Counted from the stretch's first letter, positions 24,988 to 34,030 are shown. The stretch is DNA of 64,000 nucleotides from Rhodocaloribacter litoris (GCF_011682235.2 NZ_CP076718.1:3520400-3584399), one strand, 5' to 3'. The notes: generated by a model from the sequence alone, not told the origin. Translations and numbers: made by a program.

Positions 24988-26385
24988 ATGATTCGTATCC
25001 TTATGTTCATCCTGGCCATTGTGGCTGTCGTTCTTGCCGTCGTGTTGAAGGAGCCGTTGCTGTTTGTGATTGCCGGGGGGCTGGTGCTGGGGGCACTCCT
25101 GGCCTTCGTGGCGCTGCTGCGTCGTCGTCATCGCCGGATGAAGGTGCAGTATGCGCCACCGGCCCGGGAGGGGGACGACGAGCTCAAGGCGCTCGGAATT
25201 CTGGAGATCCGGCCCAAGGCGTCGGAGGCGCGCCCGGGGCCGCACCTGCAGCAGGAAGCCGGGGTGCCGGATGTGATGCCCGCGGCCACGCCGGAACACG
25301 CCGGGATGCCCGGAGCCCGGGGCGGCGAGCCTCCGGAGCAGGAGCGAGCCGCGGAAGCCGTGCCCGGGACGGGCGGGACGCCGGCGACGGACGACCGTGG
25401 CATCGAGGCCGAAGCGGAGGAGGACATGGTGATCGAGGTGCGCAAGAAGGATCCCGAACGCTACGTGGCCGTGGAGGCGGCGGCGGACGGGTACGAGGAA
25501 GACGTGCTGTTGCCCGTGCTCCATGCCCTCCGGTCGGCGCTGAAGGCCACCACGGTCTGCCTGCTTCGGCAGGAGGAAATCGCCCTCCGCTACCATATCG
25601 TCGCGATCGTCAGCCGGAACGGCTATGCCCGCGGTCCCGGCAGCTTCTCGACACGCATCCCGCTGCTGCCTGCGGGCGAGGCCCCGGTGTGGGTACGCCG
25701 GGTGCACGAGAGTGACCTGCCGGCCAAGAGCCTCGGGTACTACCGCGAGCCCATCGCCGTGCGGCGTGTGGCCGTGGCTCCCGTGCAGGGCGGCGCCACG
25801 GGACACGTCACGCGCCCGAACGCCTTCTTTCTCCTGGCCGACGCCATGGACGAGCGCGTCTTCGAGACGCCCCGCGCACAGGCCCTGTTGCTCCGGAGTG
25901 CCGACTTGCTCGGCGTCCTCCTCGACGGCCGCCTGCCGCCGTCGGTTCCGGCCTCGGCGCCGCGCCCGCGTCGCGAGATCATCGCCGAGGAGATGGCACA
26001 GGCCCGTATGCGCCGGCACCCGCTGGTGCTGGCCCTGGTTTATCTCGAAGGCGGTGAGCGCCTCCGGGCGGCCTCCGAAGGCGACATCGAACAGGCCGAA
26101 GTCGCCCTGAAGGGGCAGCTGCACGAGGCCGTCCCCACCGCACGCATCGAGCGCTTCGGCGAGCTGATGTACGGCGTCTTCTACCGTGAACCCCTCGACG
26201 ACGTCGAATCCTGGGCCCTCGGCCTCCAGGAACGGCTCGATGCCGCCGGCTTCGACGGCAAGGTCTACGTGGGCGTGGCCCTCCTCCAGGAACGCCACCG
26301 GACGCCGGACGACTTCAAGGCGGAGGCAACCGCCGCGCTCTACGAGGCCTACGAGACGGGCACGTGTACCATCATCGAATCTTGA
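24988..26385 (+). CDS. Membrane protein with GAF-like and degenerate GGDEF domains
   Basis: This 465-residue protein has two N-terminal membrane helices (about 3-20 and 25-45) with a basic RRRHRRMK stop, a variable acidic linker (to about 150), a GAF-like region (about 165-310) and a C-terminal domain resembling GGDEF. In that last part the strand before the turn is intact in pattern (LVLALVYLE), but the GGDEF loop reads RFGELMYGVFY from R389, with no catalytic GG(D/E)EF. VYVGVALLQERHRTPDDF and AALYEAYETG match the closing strand-helix of a diguanylate cyclase. It may sense or bind a nucleotide without making it. It heads a likely operon with two microcompartment vertex proteins 61 bases downstream. 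Confidence 0.7.
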   Translation: MIRILMFILAIVAVVLAVVLKEPLLFVIAGGLVLGALLAFVALLRRRHRRMKVQYAPPAREGDDELKALGILEIRPKASEARPGPHLQQEAGVPDVMPAATPEHAGMPGARGGEPPEQERAAEAVPGTGGTPATDDRGIEAEAEEDMVIEVRKKDPERYVAVEAAADGYEEDVLLPVLHALRSALKATTVCLLRQEEIALRYHIVAIVSRNGYARGPGSFSTRIPLLPAGEAPVWVRRVHESDLPAKSLGYYREPIAVRRVAVAPVQGGATGHVTRPNAFFLLADAMDERVFETPRAQALLLRSADLLGVLLDGRLPPSVPASAPRPRREIIAEEMAQARMRRHPLVLALVYLEGGERLRAASEGDIEQAEVALKGQLHEAVPTARIERFGELMYGVFYREPLDDVESWALGLQERLDAAGFDGKVYVGVALLQERHRTPDDFKAEATAALYEAYETGTCTIIES

Positions 26386-26446
26386 AGACGCCGCCCGTCG
26401 TTCTCTTCCGGCATCCGCTACCCGCTGCCTATCATCCGGCCGAATC

Positions 26447-26749
26447 ATGACGCTCGGAAAAGTTGTCGGTACCGTCTGGGCCACCCGCAAGGACGAACAG
26501 CTCGTCGGCATGAAGCTGCAGATCGTGCAGGAGGTCGATCTGGACTACACGCTCAAGGACAGCTTCGTCGTCGCCGTGGACAGCGTCGGGGCCGGCGTGG
26601 GGGAGATCGTGCTGTTCGCCACCGGGTCGAGCGCCCGTCAGACCGAGCTGACCCGCAACAAGCCCGTCGACGCCGTCATCACAGCCATCGTGGACAAGCT
26701 CGACGTGCCCGCGACCGCCGGGGTGACCGAAGCCGAACCCGTCGCATGA
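26447..26749 (+). CDS. EutN/CcmL-family microcompartment vertex protein 1
   Basis: This 100-residue protein belongs to the BMC-P family, which forms pentamers capping the corners of bacterial microcompartments. The start GKVVGTVWATRKDEQLVGMK, then VDSVGAGVGEIVLFATGSSAR, and VDAVITAIVDKLDV match the family along their full length, with the canonical GAG and GSSAR motifs. The stop overlaps the next start as ATGA, so both pentamer proteins are made together. No hexameric (BMC-H or BMC-T) shell gene and no encapsulated enzyme cluster is seen in the window. Confidence 0.9.
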   Translation: MTLGKVVGTVWATRKDEQLVGMKLQIVQEVDLDYTLKDSFVVAVDSVGAGVGEIVLFATGSSARQTELTRNKPVDAVITAIVDKLDVPATAGVTEAEPVA

Positions 26750-27063
26750 ACCTCGCCCGCGTCATCGGTACCGTCTGGGCCACCCGCAAGTATCCCACCC
26801 TCGAAGGGCGGCGCCTGCTCTTTGCCCAGCCCCTGACCTTCGGCGGCGACGCGCTCGGCGACCCGATCGTCATGCTGGACACGGCCGACGCCGGGGTGGG
26901 CGACGTGGTCCTCTACGTCACCTCCAGCGAGGCCGCCATCCCCTTTCACCCGAACCTGACCCCTACGGATGCGACCATCGTCGGGGTGGTCGAACGCATC
27001 GACCGCCTGGATACGACGTGGCACACCCTGCCCGGAGCGGGCACCGACACGGGGCCGGAATGA
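26746..27063 (+). CDS. EutN/CcmL-family microcompartment vertex protein 2
   Basis: This 105-residue second BMC-P protein starts inside the stop of the first (ATGA). It keeps the family opening LARVIGTVWATRKYPTLEGR and LLFAQPL, and the middle strand LDTADAGVGDVVLYVTSSEA. The usual GSSAR loop has diverged to TSSEA, and the tail (DTTWHTLPGAGTD) is different. Two paralogous vertex proteins could form hetero-pentamers or serve two sites. The gene converges on ppc with a 180-base gap that holds no clear terminator. Confidence 0.88.
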   Translation: MNLARVIGTVWATRKYPTLEGRRLLFAQPLTFGGDALGDPIVMLDTADAGVGDVVLYVTSSEAAIPFHPNLTPTDATIVGVVERIDRLDTTWHTLPGAGTDTGPE

Positions 27064-27243
27064 TCCCCGCTCCCGTCCGGGAACGCCCGTGTGCCGGGAA
27101 GGGATGGCACATTGCCCGTTGAAGACCGGGGGCCTGTCGCGTCTTTTGCGCCTTGATGCCTTCGGGGCCCGTGAGGTGGGATGTCCTCAAATCCGTGATG
27201 ATCCGTTCCCGGTTGCAGCGGCGGGTGCCCGCCACGCCCCGCG

Positions 27244-30084
27244 TCAGCCGGTGCTTTGCATGGCGGCGGCGATGCCGTTGATGCTCAGGAAGAGGGCCTG
27301 CCGGAGTGCCTCACGTTCTGCGGGGCGGGCGGCCCGCTCACGCTTCATCAGTTCGATCTGCAACAGGTTGAGCACGTCCGTATACGGGTTGCGCAGGACG
27401 ATGGACTGCTGCACGGCGCGGCTGATGTCGAGCAGTTCCGCCTGGCCGGTGATCTGGAGCACGGCCGTGCGGGCACGGTGGAAGTCGGTGGCGATGATGT
27501 CGTGGAAGGGTTTGTGGATGTCGTCGGCCAGGCGGGCGTAGTGGCGGGCGATCTCCAGGCGGGCCCGGGCCATCTCCAGCTGGGCGTTGTCGATGACGGC
27601 GCGGAAGAAGGGCCATTCCCGGTACATGCGGCGGAGGATGTCGAGGGGGGCGCTTCCGGCGTCGAGGGCTTCGGCCAGGGCACGTCCCAGGCCATACCAT
27701 CCGGGGACGATGTAGCGCGTCTGCGTCCAGGCGAAGACCCAGGGGATGGCGCGCAGTCCCTCGAAGTCGACCTCGTCGGCGGATTTGCGGGAGACGGGCC
27801 GGGAGGCGATGGGCAGGCGGCTGATCTGGGCGATGGGGGTGATGCGGGTGTACCAGGTCCAGAGCTGTTCGTCGTGGATGAGGTCGCGGTAGGCCTGCAT
27901 GGCGCGGTCGGCCAGTTCTTCCATGAGCCGTGCTTCCGGGGCGTCGGAGGTGACGCGGGAAGCCGGGCGTCGGGTGTCTTCCGCCGTGGCCGGTGCTTCC
28001 CGCGGCCCGCCGGGGACCGTGGCCAGCAGCATCGCGTTGACGATCTGCTCCAGGTGGCGATGGGCGATCTCGGGGAGGGCGTAGCGGAAGGAGATGACCT
28101 CGCCCTGCTCCGTGAAGCGGATGCGGCCGTTGTGCGAGACGGGGGGCATGGCCAGGATGGCCCGGTTGGCCCGCCCGCCACCCCGCCCGACGGTGCCGCC
28201 GCGCCCGTGGAAGAGCCGGAAGTCGACCCCGTAATCCCGGCAGACGCGTCCCAGGCGTTCCTGCGCCTTGTGCAGTGCCCAGTTGGCCATCCAGAAGCCG
28301 CCGTCCTTGTTCGAGTCCGAGTAGCCGAGCATGATCTCCTGGAAGTGACCGCGGGCGGCCAGGTGCTTCCGGTAGACGGGATGCTCGAAGAGGGTTTCCA
28401 TGAACAGGTGGGCCGTCTCCAGGTCTTCGATGGTTTCGAAGAGGGGGACGATGTCGAGCGGGCAGGTGACGGTGTCGCCTTCCAGACGCCAGAGGCCGAC
28501 CTCTTTGGCCAGGAGCATGACCTCCAGCAGGTCGCTCACGGCGTGGGTCATGCTGACGATGAGGCTGCCGAGGGCGGCCGGTTCCTGCGCGGCCATCTCG
28601 CGGGCGACCTCGAACGTTTCGATGACCATCCGGGCCGTTTCGGGCAGGGGGGCGCCGTGGGGGCGCAGGGGACGGGGGTTGTGCAGTTCCCGGGTGAGCA
28701 GTTCGAGCCGCTCCGCCTCGGTGAGGGCGGCGTAGTCCCCGGTCACGCCGGCGATGCGGAGCAGGGCCGCCACCGCTTCCTCGTGCACCCGGCTGTGCTG
28801 CCGGATGTCGAGGGCGGCCATGTGGAAGCCGAAGGTGCGGGTTCGGGCCAGCAACCGGCCGAGCTGGCCGTCCCGCGCCAGTTCGCCGAAGCCGGTGGCT
28901 TCGAGACAGCGCCGGAGCAGCAGCAGGTCCTGGAGATAGCGGGTGCTGTCGTAGACGGGCGGGGCCGGTGTTTCCTCGCCGGTGCGTGCGGCCTCGAGCA
29001 GGGTCGCCACCCGTGTCATCATGTAGCTGATTTTGAGGCGGTACGGCTCGTACTGAAACTGCCGTGCCCAGGCCGGGTCGAGCGTGATCTCGGCGGCGTC
29101 TTCGGCGAGTGAGGCGGTCAGGGCCTCGGGGATGCGGATCTGTCGCTCGGAAAGGCTGAGCTCGCGGCGCAGGTGGCGCAGCGCCTCGTAGTGGAGCCGG
29201 AGCGCCACCTGTCGCAGCCGCCGGACGGTCCATCGCGTCACCTCGGGCGTGACGTTCGGGTTGCCGTCCCGGTCGCTGCCGATCCAGGAGCGGAAGCGGA
29301 GGAAGGCGGGTAGCTCGGGGGTGATACCGTAGTACTGTTCGAAGGCCCGGCGCACGTCGGCATAGATCCGGGGCACCGTCTCCCAGATCGTGTTGCTCAG
29401 AAAGTAGAGGCCATGTTCCACCTCGTTCTCGACGCTGACGCGCTCGGCACGGACCTCGTCGGTAGCCAGCAGGAGGGCGATCTGGTTGTGGACGTCGAGG
29501 CGGGCCTGTTCGGCTTCGACGGGCGTCGTCTCGCACTGGCGGCGACGCTGCGTGAGCAGGGTGGCCAGGCTTTGCTGTTTGTACAGGATGCTCCGGCGCC
29601 GCGCCTCGGTGGGATGGGCCGTCATCGTGGGCTGGATGTCGAGGCGGCCGAGTACCGCCAGCGCCTCCTCCGCCGGGAGGCCCCGCGTGCGAAGATGGAA
29701 GAGGGCCTCGTCGATGGCGTCGGCACGGGGGTGTTCCGGGGTGGCCTGCCGTGCCCGTTCCCGGTTGATGCGGATGATTTCCTGCTGTTCGGCCTGGTTG
29801 AGCAGGTGAAAGAAGGCGGTGTAGGAACGCAGGAGCTCGACGATCCGGTCCAGGTCCAGGGCGGCAATGCGGGCCTCGGCCTCGGCACGGGGGGCCGGGT
29901 CGTCCTCGTTCGTGGCACGGCGGCACAGGCGGTGCAGCACCTCGATGTCGTCGAGCAATGCCGGGCCGTACTGGTTTTCGACGGCCTGCCCGAGCTCGGT
30001 GCCGAGCAGGTCCACCACTTCGTGCAGGGACTCGGAGATCCAGACGACGCCGTCATCCGGACGCCAGGGATTCGGTGCAGGCAT
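27244..30084 (-). CDS. ppc: Phosphoenolpyruvate carboxylase
   Basis: This 946-residue enzyme carboxylates phosphoenolpyruvate with bicarbonate to oxaloacetate, refilling the TCA cycle. Catalytic landmarks are present: the histidine in MTAHPTEARRR, the lysine in GYSDSNKDGGF and the glycine/arginine loop HGRGGTVGRGGG. It ends in QSTG, near the usual C-terminal QNTG. The length is typical of the bacterial enzyme. The ATG at 30084 (MPAPNPWRPDDG) is chosen. A longer frame begins at 30168 without support. A TAGATTTT promoter-like octamer lies 34 bases upstream. It converges on the EutN gene pair. Coupling of carboxylation to a compartment is not shown. Confidence 0.96.
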   Translation of the reverse strand: MPAPNPWRPDDGVVWISESLHEVVDLLGTELGQAVENQYGPALLDDIEVLHRLCRRATNEDDPAPRAEAEARIAALDLDRIVELLRSYTAFFHLLNQAEQQEIIRINRERARQATPEHPRADAIDEALFHLRTRGLPAEEALAVLGRLDIQPTMTAHPTEARRRSILYKQQSLATLLTQRRRQCETTPVEAEQARLDVHNQIALLLATDEVRAERVSVENEVEHGLYFLSNTIWETVPRIYADVRRAFEQYYGITPELPAFLRFRSWIGSDRDGNPNVTPEVTRWTVRRLRQVALRLHYEALRHLRRELSLSERQIRIPEALTASLAEDAAEITLDPAWARQFQYEPYRLKISYMMTRVATLLEAARTGEETPAPPVYDSTRYLQDLLLLRRCLEATGFGELARDGQLGRLLARTRTFGFHMAALDIRQHSRVHEEAVAALLRIAGVTGDYAALTEAERLELLTRELHNPRPLRPHGAPLPETARMVIETFEVAREMAAQEPAALGSLIVSMTHAVSDLLEVMLLAKEVGLWRLEGDTVTCPLDIVPLFETIEDLETAHLFMETLFEHPVYRKHLAARGHFQEIMLGYSDSNKDGGFWMANWALHKAQERLGRVCRDYGVDFRLFHGRGGTVGRGGGRANRAILAMPPVSHNGRIRFTEQGEVISFRYALPEIAHRHLEQIVNAMLLATVPGGPREAPATAEDTRRPASRVTSDAPEARLMEELADRAMQAYRDLIHDEQLWTWYTRITPIAQISRLPIASRPVSRKSADEVDFEGLRAIPWVFAWTQTRYIVPGWYGLGRALAEALDAGSAPLDILRRMYREWPFFRAVIDNAQLEMARARLEIARHYARLADDIHKPFHDIIATDFHRARTAVLQITGQAELLDISRAVQQSIVLRNPYTDVLNLLQIELMKRERAARPAEREALRQALFLSINGIAAAMQSTG

Positions 30085-30247
30085 GGGAGCGTTGCGGGAC
30101 TGAGGGGTGAAAAAAGGAAAATCTACAATCGTGCGGGAAAATACCAGTCCGATGGGCCGGGGGGGCATGCACCGGGGCGGGGTGTTGCACGGTGAGGCAG
30201 GCCGTGCGTGTGCGGGCCGGCACCCGCGTGCCTGTGGCCGGGGGCGG

Positions 30248-31075
30248 TCATGCTCGCCCCCGGGCCTCTTCGAGGGTTTGCCGGAGGCGTTCGGCTTCGC
30301 GGGCGGCGGCTTCGGCGAAGTCCGTGCCGCCGGCGGCGTAGAGGATCTGCCGGCTGCTGTTGATCAGAACGGGGCCGCGGCCGGCCGCCTGCATCACCGC
30401 GCGGGCATCGCCGCCCTGGGCACCTACGCCGGGGATGAGCAGCGGCAGGTCCGGGCAGGCCTCGCGAAGGGTGCGCAGGGCCGCCGCGCTGGTGGCGCCG
30501 GCGACGAGCCCACCGTCGCCGGGGGCTTCGGCGGCCCAGGCGGCCACCTGCCGGGCCACGTACAGGTAAAGCGGCTCGCCCCGGCAGTCGCGCTCCTGGA
30601 AGTCCGCTGCGCCGGGGTTCGAGGTGCGGGCGAGCACGAAGGCGGCTTTGCCCGGATAGGCCAGGAAGGGCTGCACGGCGTCGTGGCCCATGTAGGGCGT
30701 CACGGTGCAGGCGTCGCAGCCCAGTTGCTCGAAGACCGACCGGGCATAGAAGCGCGCCGAATTGCCGATGTCTCCCCGTTTGCCGTCGGCAATGACGAGC
30801 ACGTCGTCCGGAAGCTGGCGGCACGTGGCTTCCAGGGCGCGCCAGCCTTCGGCTCCGAGGGCCTCGTAGAAGGCGAGGTTGAGCTTGTAGGCACACGCCA
30901 CGGCGGCCGTGGCCTCGATGAGAGCGGTGTTGAAGGCGACGACGGCCGCGGCAGGGGTCGCGCCGGCGAACAGGTGGGGCGGCATGCGCGCCGGGTCGGG
31001 GTCGAGCCCCACGCAGAGGACCGACTTTTTGCGGGCCTGAATCTGAAGCAGGCGTTCGGTGAACGTGGCGGTCAC
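30248..31075 (-). CDS. pyrF: Orotidine 5'-phosphate decarboxylase (type 2)
   Basis: This 275-residue enzyme converts OMP to UMP, the last step of de novo pyrimidine synthesis. The active-site Asp-Lys-x-x-Asp array is in LVIADGKRGDIGNSA, and the opening VLCVGLDPDPARMP is typical of the long type 2 subfamily, as is PGVGAQGGDA near the end. The start is a GTG at 31075. The 172-base gap to ppc and the 163-base gap to the metal transporter hold no other gene. Confidence 0.94.
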   Translation of the reverse strand: MTATFTERLLQIQARKKSVLCVGLDPDPARMPPHLFAGATPAAAVVAFNTALIEATAAVACAYKLNLAFYEALGAEGWRALEATCRQLPDDVLVIADGKRGDIGNSARFYARSVFEQLGCDACTVTPYMGHDAVQPFLAYPGKAAFVLARTSNPGAADFQERDCRGEPLYLYVARQVAAWAAEAPGDGGLVAGATSAAALRTLREACPDLPLLIPGVGAQGGDARAVMQAAGRGPVLINSSRQILYAAGGTDFAEAAAREAERLRQTLEEARGRA

Positions 31076-31238
31076 GGCAGGCCGGTGGACGGGTGGGGAA
31101 GGAGCACGAGGGCGTCATCCCGTTCGCGCATGACGCGATCCGGTTGGGGCGGCATGCACACACTGCGGACGACAGCCGAATATACGCGTCCCGCTGCCTG
31201 GTCCTCGACGCCGGATTGTCGAATCTCCGTGAGAAACG

Positions 31239-32174
31239 TCATCGGGCCGTTGCTTTCTCGAAGCACGGGGGGGCCGGATCCTGGCCACAGGGTACGAACT
31301 CGAACTCCAGCGTCGAGTGGCCGATGCCGAAGCGCTCTTGCAGCAGGTCCTTGATGCGTTGCTTGATGGTTTCCATCCGTGCCAGGTCCTCCTTTTCGAT
31401 GACGATGTGGGCTTCGAGGGCCGGGTGGTTTTCGTCCAGTTGCCACACGTGCAGGTGGTGCATGTCCAGCACACCGTCGATGGCCTGCACGGCGCGGATG
31501 ACCTCGTCGAGGTCGAGGCGGGGCGGGGCTCCCTCCATCAGGATGTCGGTGGTGCGACGCAGCAGGTGGTAGCTGTGATAGAGGATGTACACCGAGATGA
31601 GCAGCGTCAGGATGGGGTCGACCAGGTAGACGTCGAGCCAGAGGATCAGCACGCCGCCGAGGACGACCCCGACCGACGAGACGGCGTCGGTGAGGATGTG
31701 CAGGTAGGCGCTCTTGACGTTGAGGCTGTGCCGGGCGTCGCGGTGGAGCAGCAGCGCCGTGGCCACGTTGGCCCCCAGCCCGATTACCGCCACCGCGAGC
31801 ATCACCGGCCCGTCGACGGGCTGCGGGTCGAGCATCCGGCGCACGGCTTCCTGGATCAGAAAAAGGGCGATGAGCACCAGCGTGATCAGGTTGACGAAGG
31901 CACCGAGAATCTCGGCCCGCCGGTACCCGAACGTCTTGCGCTGGTTGGCGGCCCGCCCGGACAGGCGTCGTGCCCCGTAGGCTACGCCCAGCGAGGCCGT
32001 ATCGCTGAAGTTGTGCAGGGCGTCCGAGAGCAGGGCCAGGCTGCCCGAGACGATGCCCCCGATGACCTCCGCCACTGTGATGAGCAGGTTCAGGGCAATG
32101 GACCAGCCGAGCCGCTGTCCTCCGCCCGGCGGCGTGTCGTGCACGTGGTGGTGGTGGTGATGTGTATGACCCAT
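31239..32174 (-). CDS. Cation diffusion facilitator (CzcD/ZitB-like)
   Basis: This 311-residue inner-membrane antiporter exports Zn2+, Co2+ or similar metal in exchange for protons. A histidine-rich N-terminus (GHTHHHHHHVHD) binds metal. Six membrane helices follow, with the transport-site HxxxD/DxxxD pairs in LSDALHNFSDTASLG and HILTDAVSSVG. The cytoplasmic C-terminal ferredoxin-like domain contains DGVLDMHHLHVWQLDENH. The length is normal. It is monocistronic and divergent from an outer-membrane barrel gene, and no metal regulator is adjacent. Confidence 0.93.
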   Translation of the reverse strand: MGHTHHHHHHVHDTPPGGGQRLGWSIALNLLITVAEVIGGIVSGSLALLSDALHNFSDTASLGVAYGARRLSGRAANQRKTFGYRRAEILGAFVNLITLVLIALFLIQEAVRRMLDPQPVDGPVMLAVAVIGLGANVATALLLHRDARHSLNVKSAYLHILTDAVSSVGVVLGGVLILWLDVYLVDPILTLLISVYILYHSYHLLRRTTDILMEGAPPRLDLDEVIRAVQAIDGVLDMHHLHVWQLDENHPALEAHIVIEKEDLARMETIKQRIKDLLQERFGIGHSTLEFEFVPCGQDPAPPCFEKATAR

Positions 32175-32242
32175 CGTCTGCCGGTCCCGTGTCCACGATT
32201 CCCTTTCCGTATGCCGCCGTCGTCTTCAGGATCCGCAGGGCA

Positions 32243-32273
32243 TTGAATCCCGGGTTCCGCCGGGGTACCTTTC
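32243..32273 (+). promoter_or_regulatory. Promoter TTG-N20-TACCTTTC
   Basis: TTG at 32243-32245 and TACCTTTC at 32266-32273 are separated by exactly 20 bases, matching the Bacteroidota -33/-7 pattern (seven of eight at -7). It lies 89 bases upstream of the outer-membrane barrel gene. Confidence 0.45.
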
Positions 32274-32361
32274 CCGTAGTCCTGCCGCGCGTTTGCCCGA
32301 GAATCTGTCCCGCCGATTTCTTTCCGACCGGCAGCGGTGGGAAGGAGCCGGCCTTCGTGCC

Positions 32362-33030
32362 ATGAACACATCGACGGTCTTGCGACGTGTGCCGGCCGCC
32401 CTGTTCCTGTGGCTTGGTCTTATCGTGCCGGCGGCGGCCCAGCCGGCCGTTCGGTTTTACGGGCATGCCGGATCGGCATCGCCCGTCGGGCCGAACAGCT
32501 TTGTAGATTTCTGGGAAACCGGTTTGCAGGCCGGGGCCGGTGTCGGTTTCCGGGTTTTCGGGCAGGCAGAAGCCGTCATCGGGGTGGACTACCGGCGGTT
32601 TCCACTCGAAAAGGACGAGTTTCTGGCCGATGCCGGTGTACTGGGCCTGGATCTCCGTCTCGACGGCGGGGGCCTGGCCGTGCTGTCGGGCACCTTCCGC
32701 CTGAAAGCCAATCTGGAGGCGAGCGACCGGTTCGCTCCCTACGTTGCCGCCGGTTTCGGGCTTTACCGGCGCACGCTCGACCGTCTCACGGTTTCCGCTG
32801 CCGGCGAGCACCTGACGCTCCCGGGGGAATCCGAAACCACCCTGGGCCTGGAGGGGGCTGTCGGGGTCGGGGTCATCCTTTCATCCCGCCTGCAGGTGTT
32901 TGCCGAACCGGCTTTCACGTTTCTTGCGACTTCTTTCGAGAAACCCGCTTTCAACCGGGATATCGACCGCACCGAGGACAACAACATGCGCTTTCTGATG
33001 GTGCGGCTCGGGGTGGTGCTGGGCCGCTGA
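32362..33030 (+). CDS. Small outer-membrane beta-barrel protein
   Basis: This 222-residue protein has a signal peptide ending near PAAAQP and then about eight to ten alternating strands (for example AVRFYGHAGSA, FAPYVAAGFGLYRRTLDR and GLEGAVGVGVILSSRLQV), finishing in VRLGVVLGR. That pattern is the OmpA/OmpW-like outer-membrane beta-barrel fold common in this phylum. No enzyme motif is visible. The ATG at 32362 is preferred to an in-frame start 69 bases earlier because it begins the signal peptide. Its function is unknown. Confidence 0.75.
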   Translation: MNTSTVLRRVPAALFLWLGLIVPAAAQPAVRFYGHAGSASPVGPNSFVDFWETGLQAGAGVGFRVFGQAEAVIGVDYRRFPLEKDEFLADAGVLGLDLRLDGGGLAVLSGTFRLKANLEASDRFAPYVAAGFGLYRRTLDRLTVSAAGEHLTLPGESETTLGLEGAVGVGVILSSRLQVFAEPAFTFLATSFEKPAFNRDIDRTEDNNMRFLMVRLGVVLGR

Positions 33031-33048
33031 GGGAACGCACGCCCGCGG

Positions 33049-33291
33049 TCAGGGGAGGTCTTCCCACCGGGCGTCTTCGATGTCGAGGTGGGGCGGGGTG
33101 GATCGGGCCCGAGGGGCCATGCGTTGCCGCTCGTAGGCTCGCGGGCCGTAGGAGGGCGGGTCGGGAGGCGGCGGCATCTCGCGCGGTGGCCGGCCGTCGT
33201 GCAGGGCGGCACGGATCAGGTTGCGGGCGTACCGGAGCACGAGGTAGAACAGGAGGACGAGCAGGACCGTGTTGAACAACAGCTTGAGCAC
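33049..33291 (-). CDS. Small membrane protein (DUF4834-like)
   Basis: This 80-residue protein has one membrane helix at residues 5-22 (LFNTVLLVLLFYLVLRYA) and a soluble proline-rich tail (MPPPPDPPSYGP). The layout resembles the small DUF4834 proteins of Bacteroidota. It begins nine bases after the deoxynucleoside kinase stop on the same strand, so it is probably the third gene of the folK-kinase unit. Its function is unknown. Confidence 0.65.
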   Translation of the reverse strand: MLKLLFNTVLLVLLFYLVLRYARNLIRAALHDGRPPREMPPPPDPPSYGPRAYERQRMAPRARSTPPHLDIEDARWEDLP

Positions 33292-33300
33292 GATGGGACC

Positions 33301-34011
33301 TTACAGGTGAAGCGAGCCGGAGGGCGTCGGGTTGAAGTAGGTCGTACCGGGATGTTTTATCGTCATGATCTGCCGGACAAGTTCCTCCAGTTCGTCCGGA
33401 TTCCTGACGAAATCGATGTGGGAGGCATGGATGATCAGCAGCGGGCTTTTGGTGTAATGGTAGAAGTAGTGGTTGTAGGCCCGGTTGAGGGTGTCGATAT
33501 AGTCGGGGTCCATGTCTTTTTCATAGGGGCGGCCGCGCCGGGCGATGTTCTGCAGGAGGCGCTCGGTCGTGCACTGGAGGTAGACGACCAGGTCCGGCGT
33601 CGGGACGACGGGCTGCATCAGGGTGAAGAGGGTGTCGTAGAGCCGTCGCTCGTCGCCTTCGAGGTTGAGGTGGGCGAAGATGCGGTCCTTGTCGAAGCTG
33701 TAGTCGCTGATGACGAGTTGCTGGAAGAGGTCGCGCTTGAGCAGGTTCTGCTGCTGGCGGAAGCGGCTGGCCAGGAAGCTGAGCTGGGTGTGAAAGGCCC
33801 AGCGGCGGCGGTCTTCGTAGAAGCGGGCGAGGAACGGGTTTTCGTCGAAGGCTTCGAGGACGAGCCGGGCGTTGAAGCGTTCGGCGAGCAGGCGGGCCAG
33901 CGTGGTCTTACCGGCCCCGATGACCCCTTCGATGACGAGGTAGCGCAGGTCCTCGTGGGGTGTCACCGGCGGTGCAGGAGCCTGTGGACCGGGGGTGATC
34001 TCGGGTTCCAT
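33301..34011 (-). CDS. Deoxynucleoside kinase (dAK/dGK family)
   Basis: This 236-residue enzyme phosphorylates purine or pyrimidine deoxynucleosides in salvage. The P-loop is GVIGAGKTTLARLLAE, and the substrate-binding stretch has EAFDENPFLARFYED, then DYSFDKDRIFA. The LID region RGRPYEKDMDPDYI matches bacterial deoxyadenosine/deoxyguanosine kinases. The ATG at 34011 gives a short proline-rich leader before the fold. It lies 19 bases downstream of folK and nine bases upstream of the small membrane protein gene, an arrangement familiar from Bacteroidota. Confidence 0.9.
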   Translation of the reverse strand: MEPEITPGPQAPAPPVTPHEDLRYLVIEGVIGAGKTTLARLLAERFNARLVLEAFDENPFLARFYEDRRRWAFHTQLSFLASRFRQQQNLLKRDLFQQLVISDYSFDKDRIFAHLNLEGDERRLYDTLFTLMQPVVPTPDLVVYLQCTTERLLQNIARRGRPYEKDMDPDYIDTLNRAYNHYFYHYTKSPLLIIHASHIDFVRNPDELEELVRQIMTIKHPGTTYFNPTPSGSLHL

Positions 34012-34030
34012 GGGGGCGGGTGGGGTTCGG

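Noticed and set aside
27256-29112. Plus-strand open frame of 618 codons opposite PEP carboxylase
   Set aside because: The minus strand encodes the full carboxylase with all catalytic motifs, and the plus-strand product matches nothing.
31076-31238. Possible RNA gene between pyrF and the metal exporter
   Set aside because: No cloverleaf, riboswitch core or terminator could be folded by eye.
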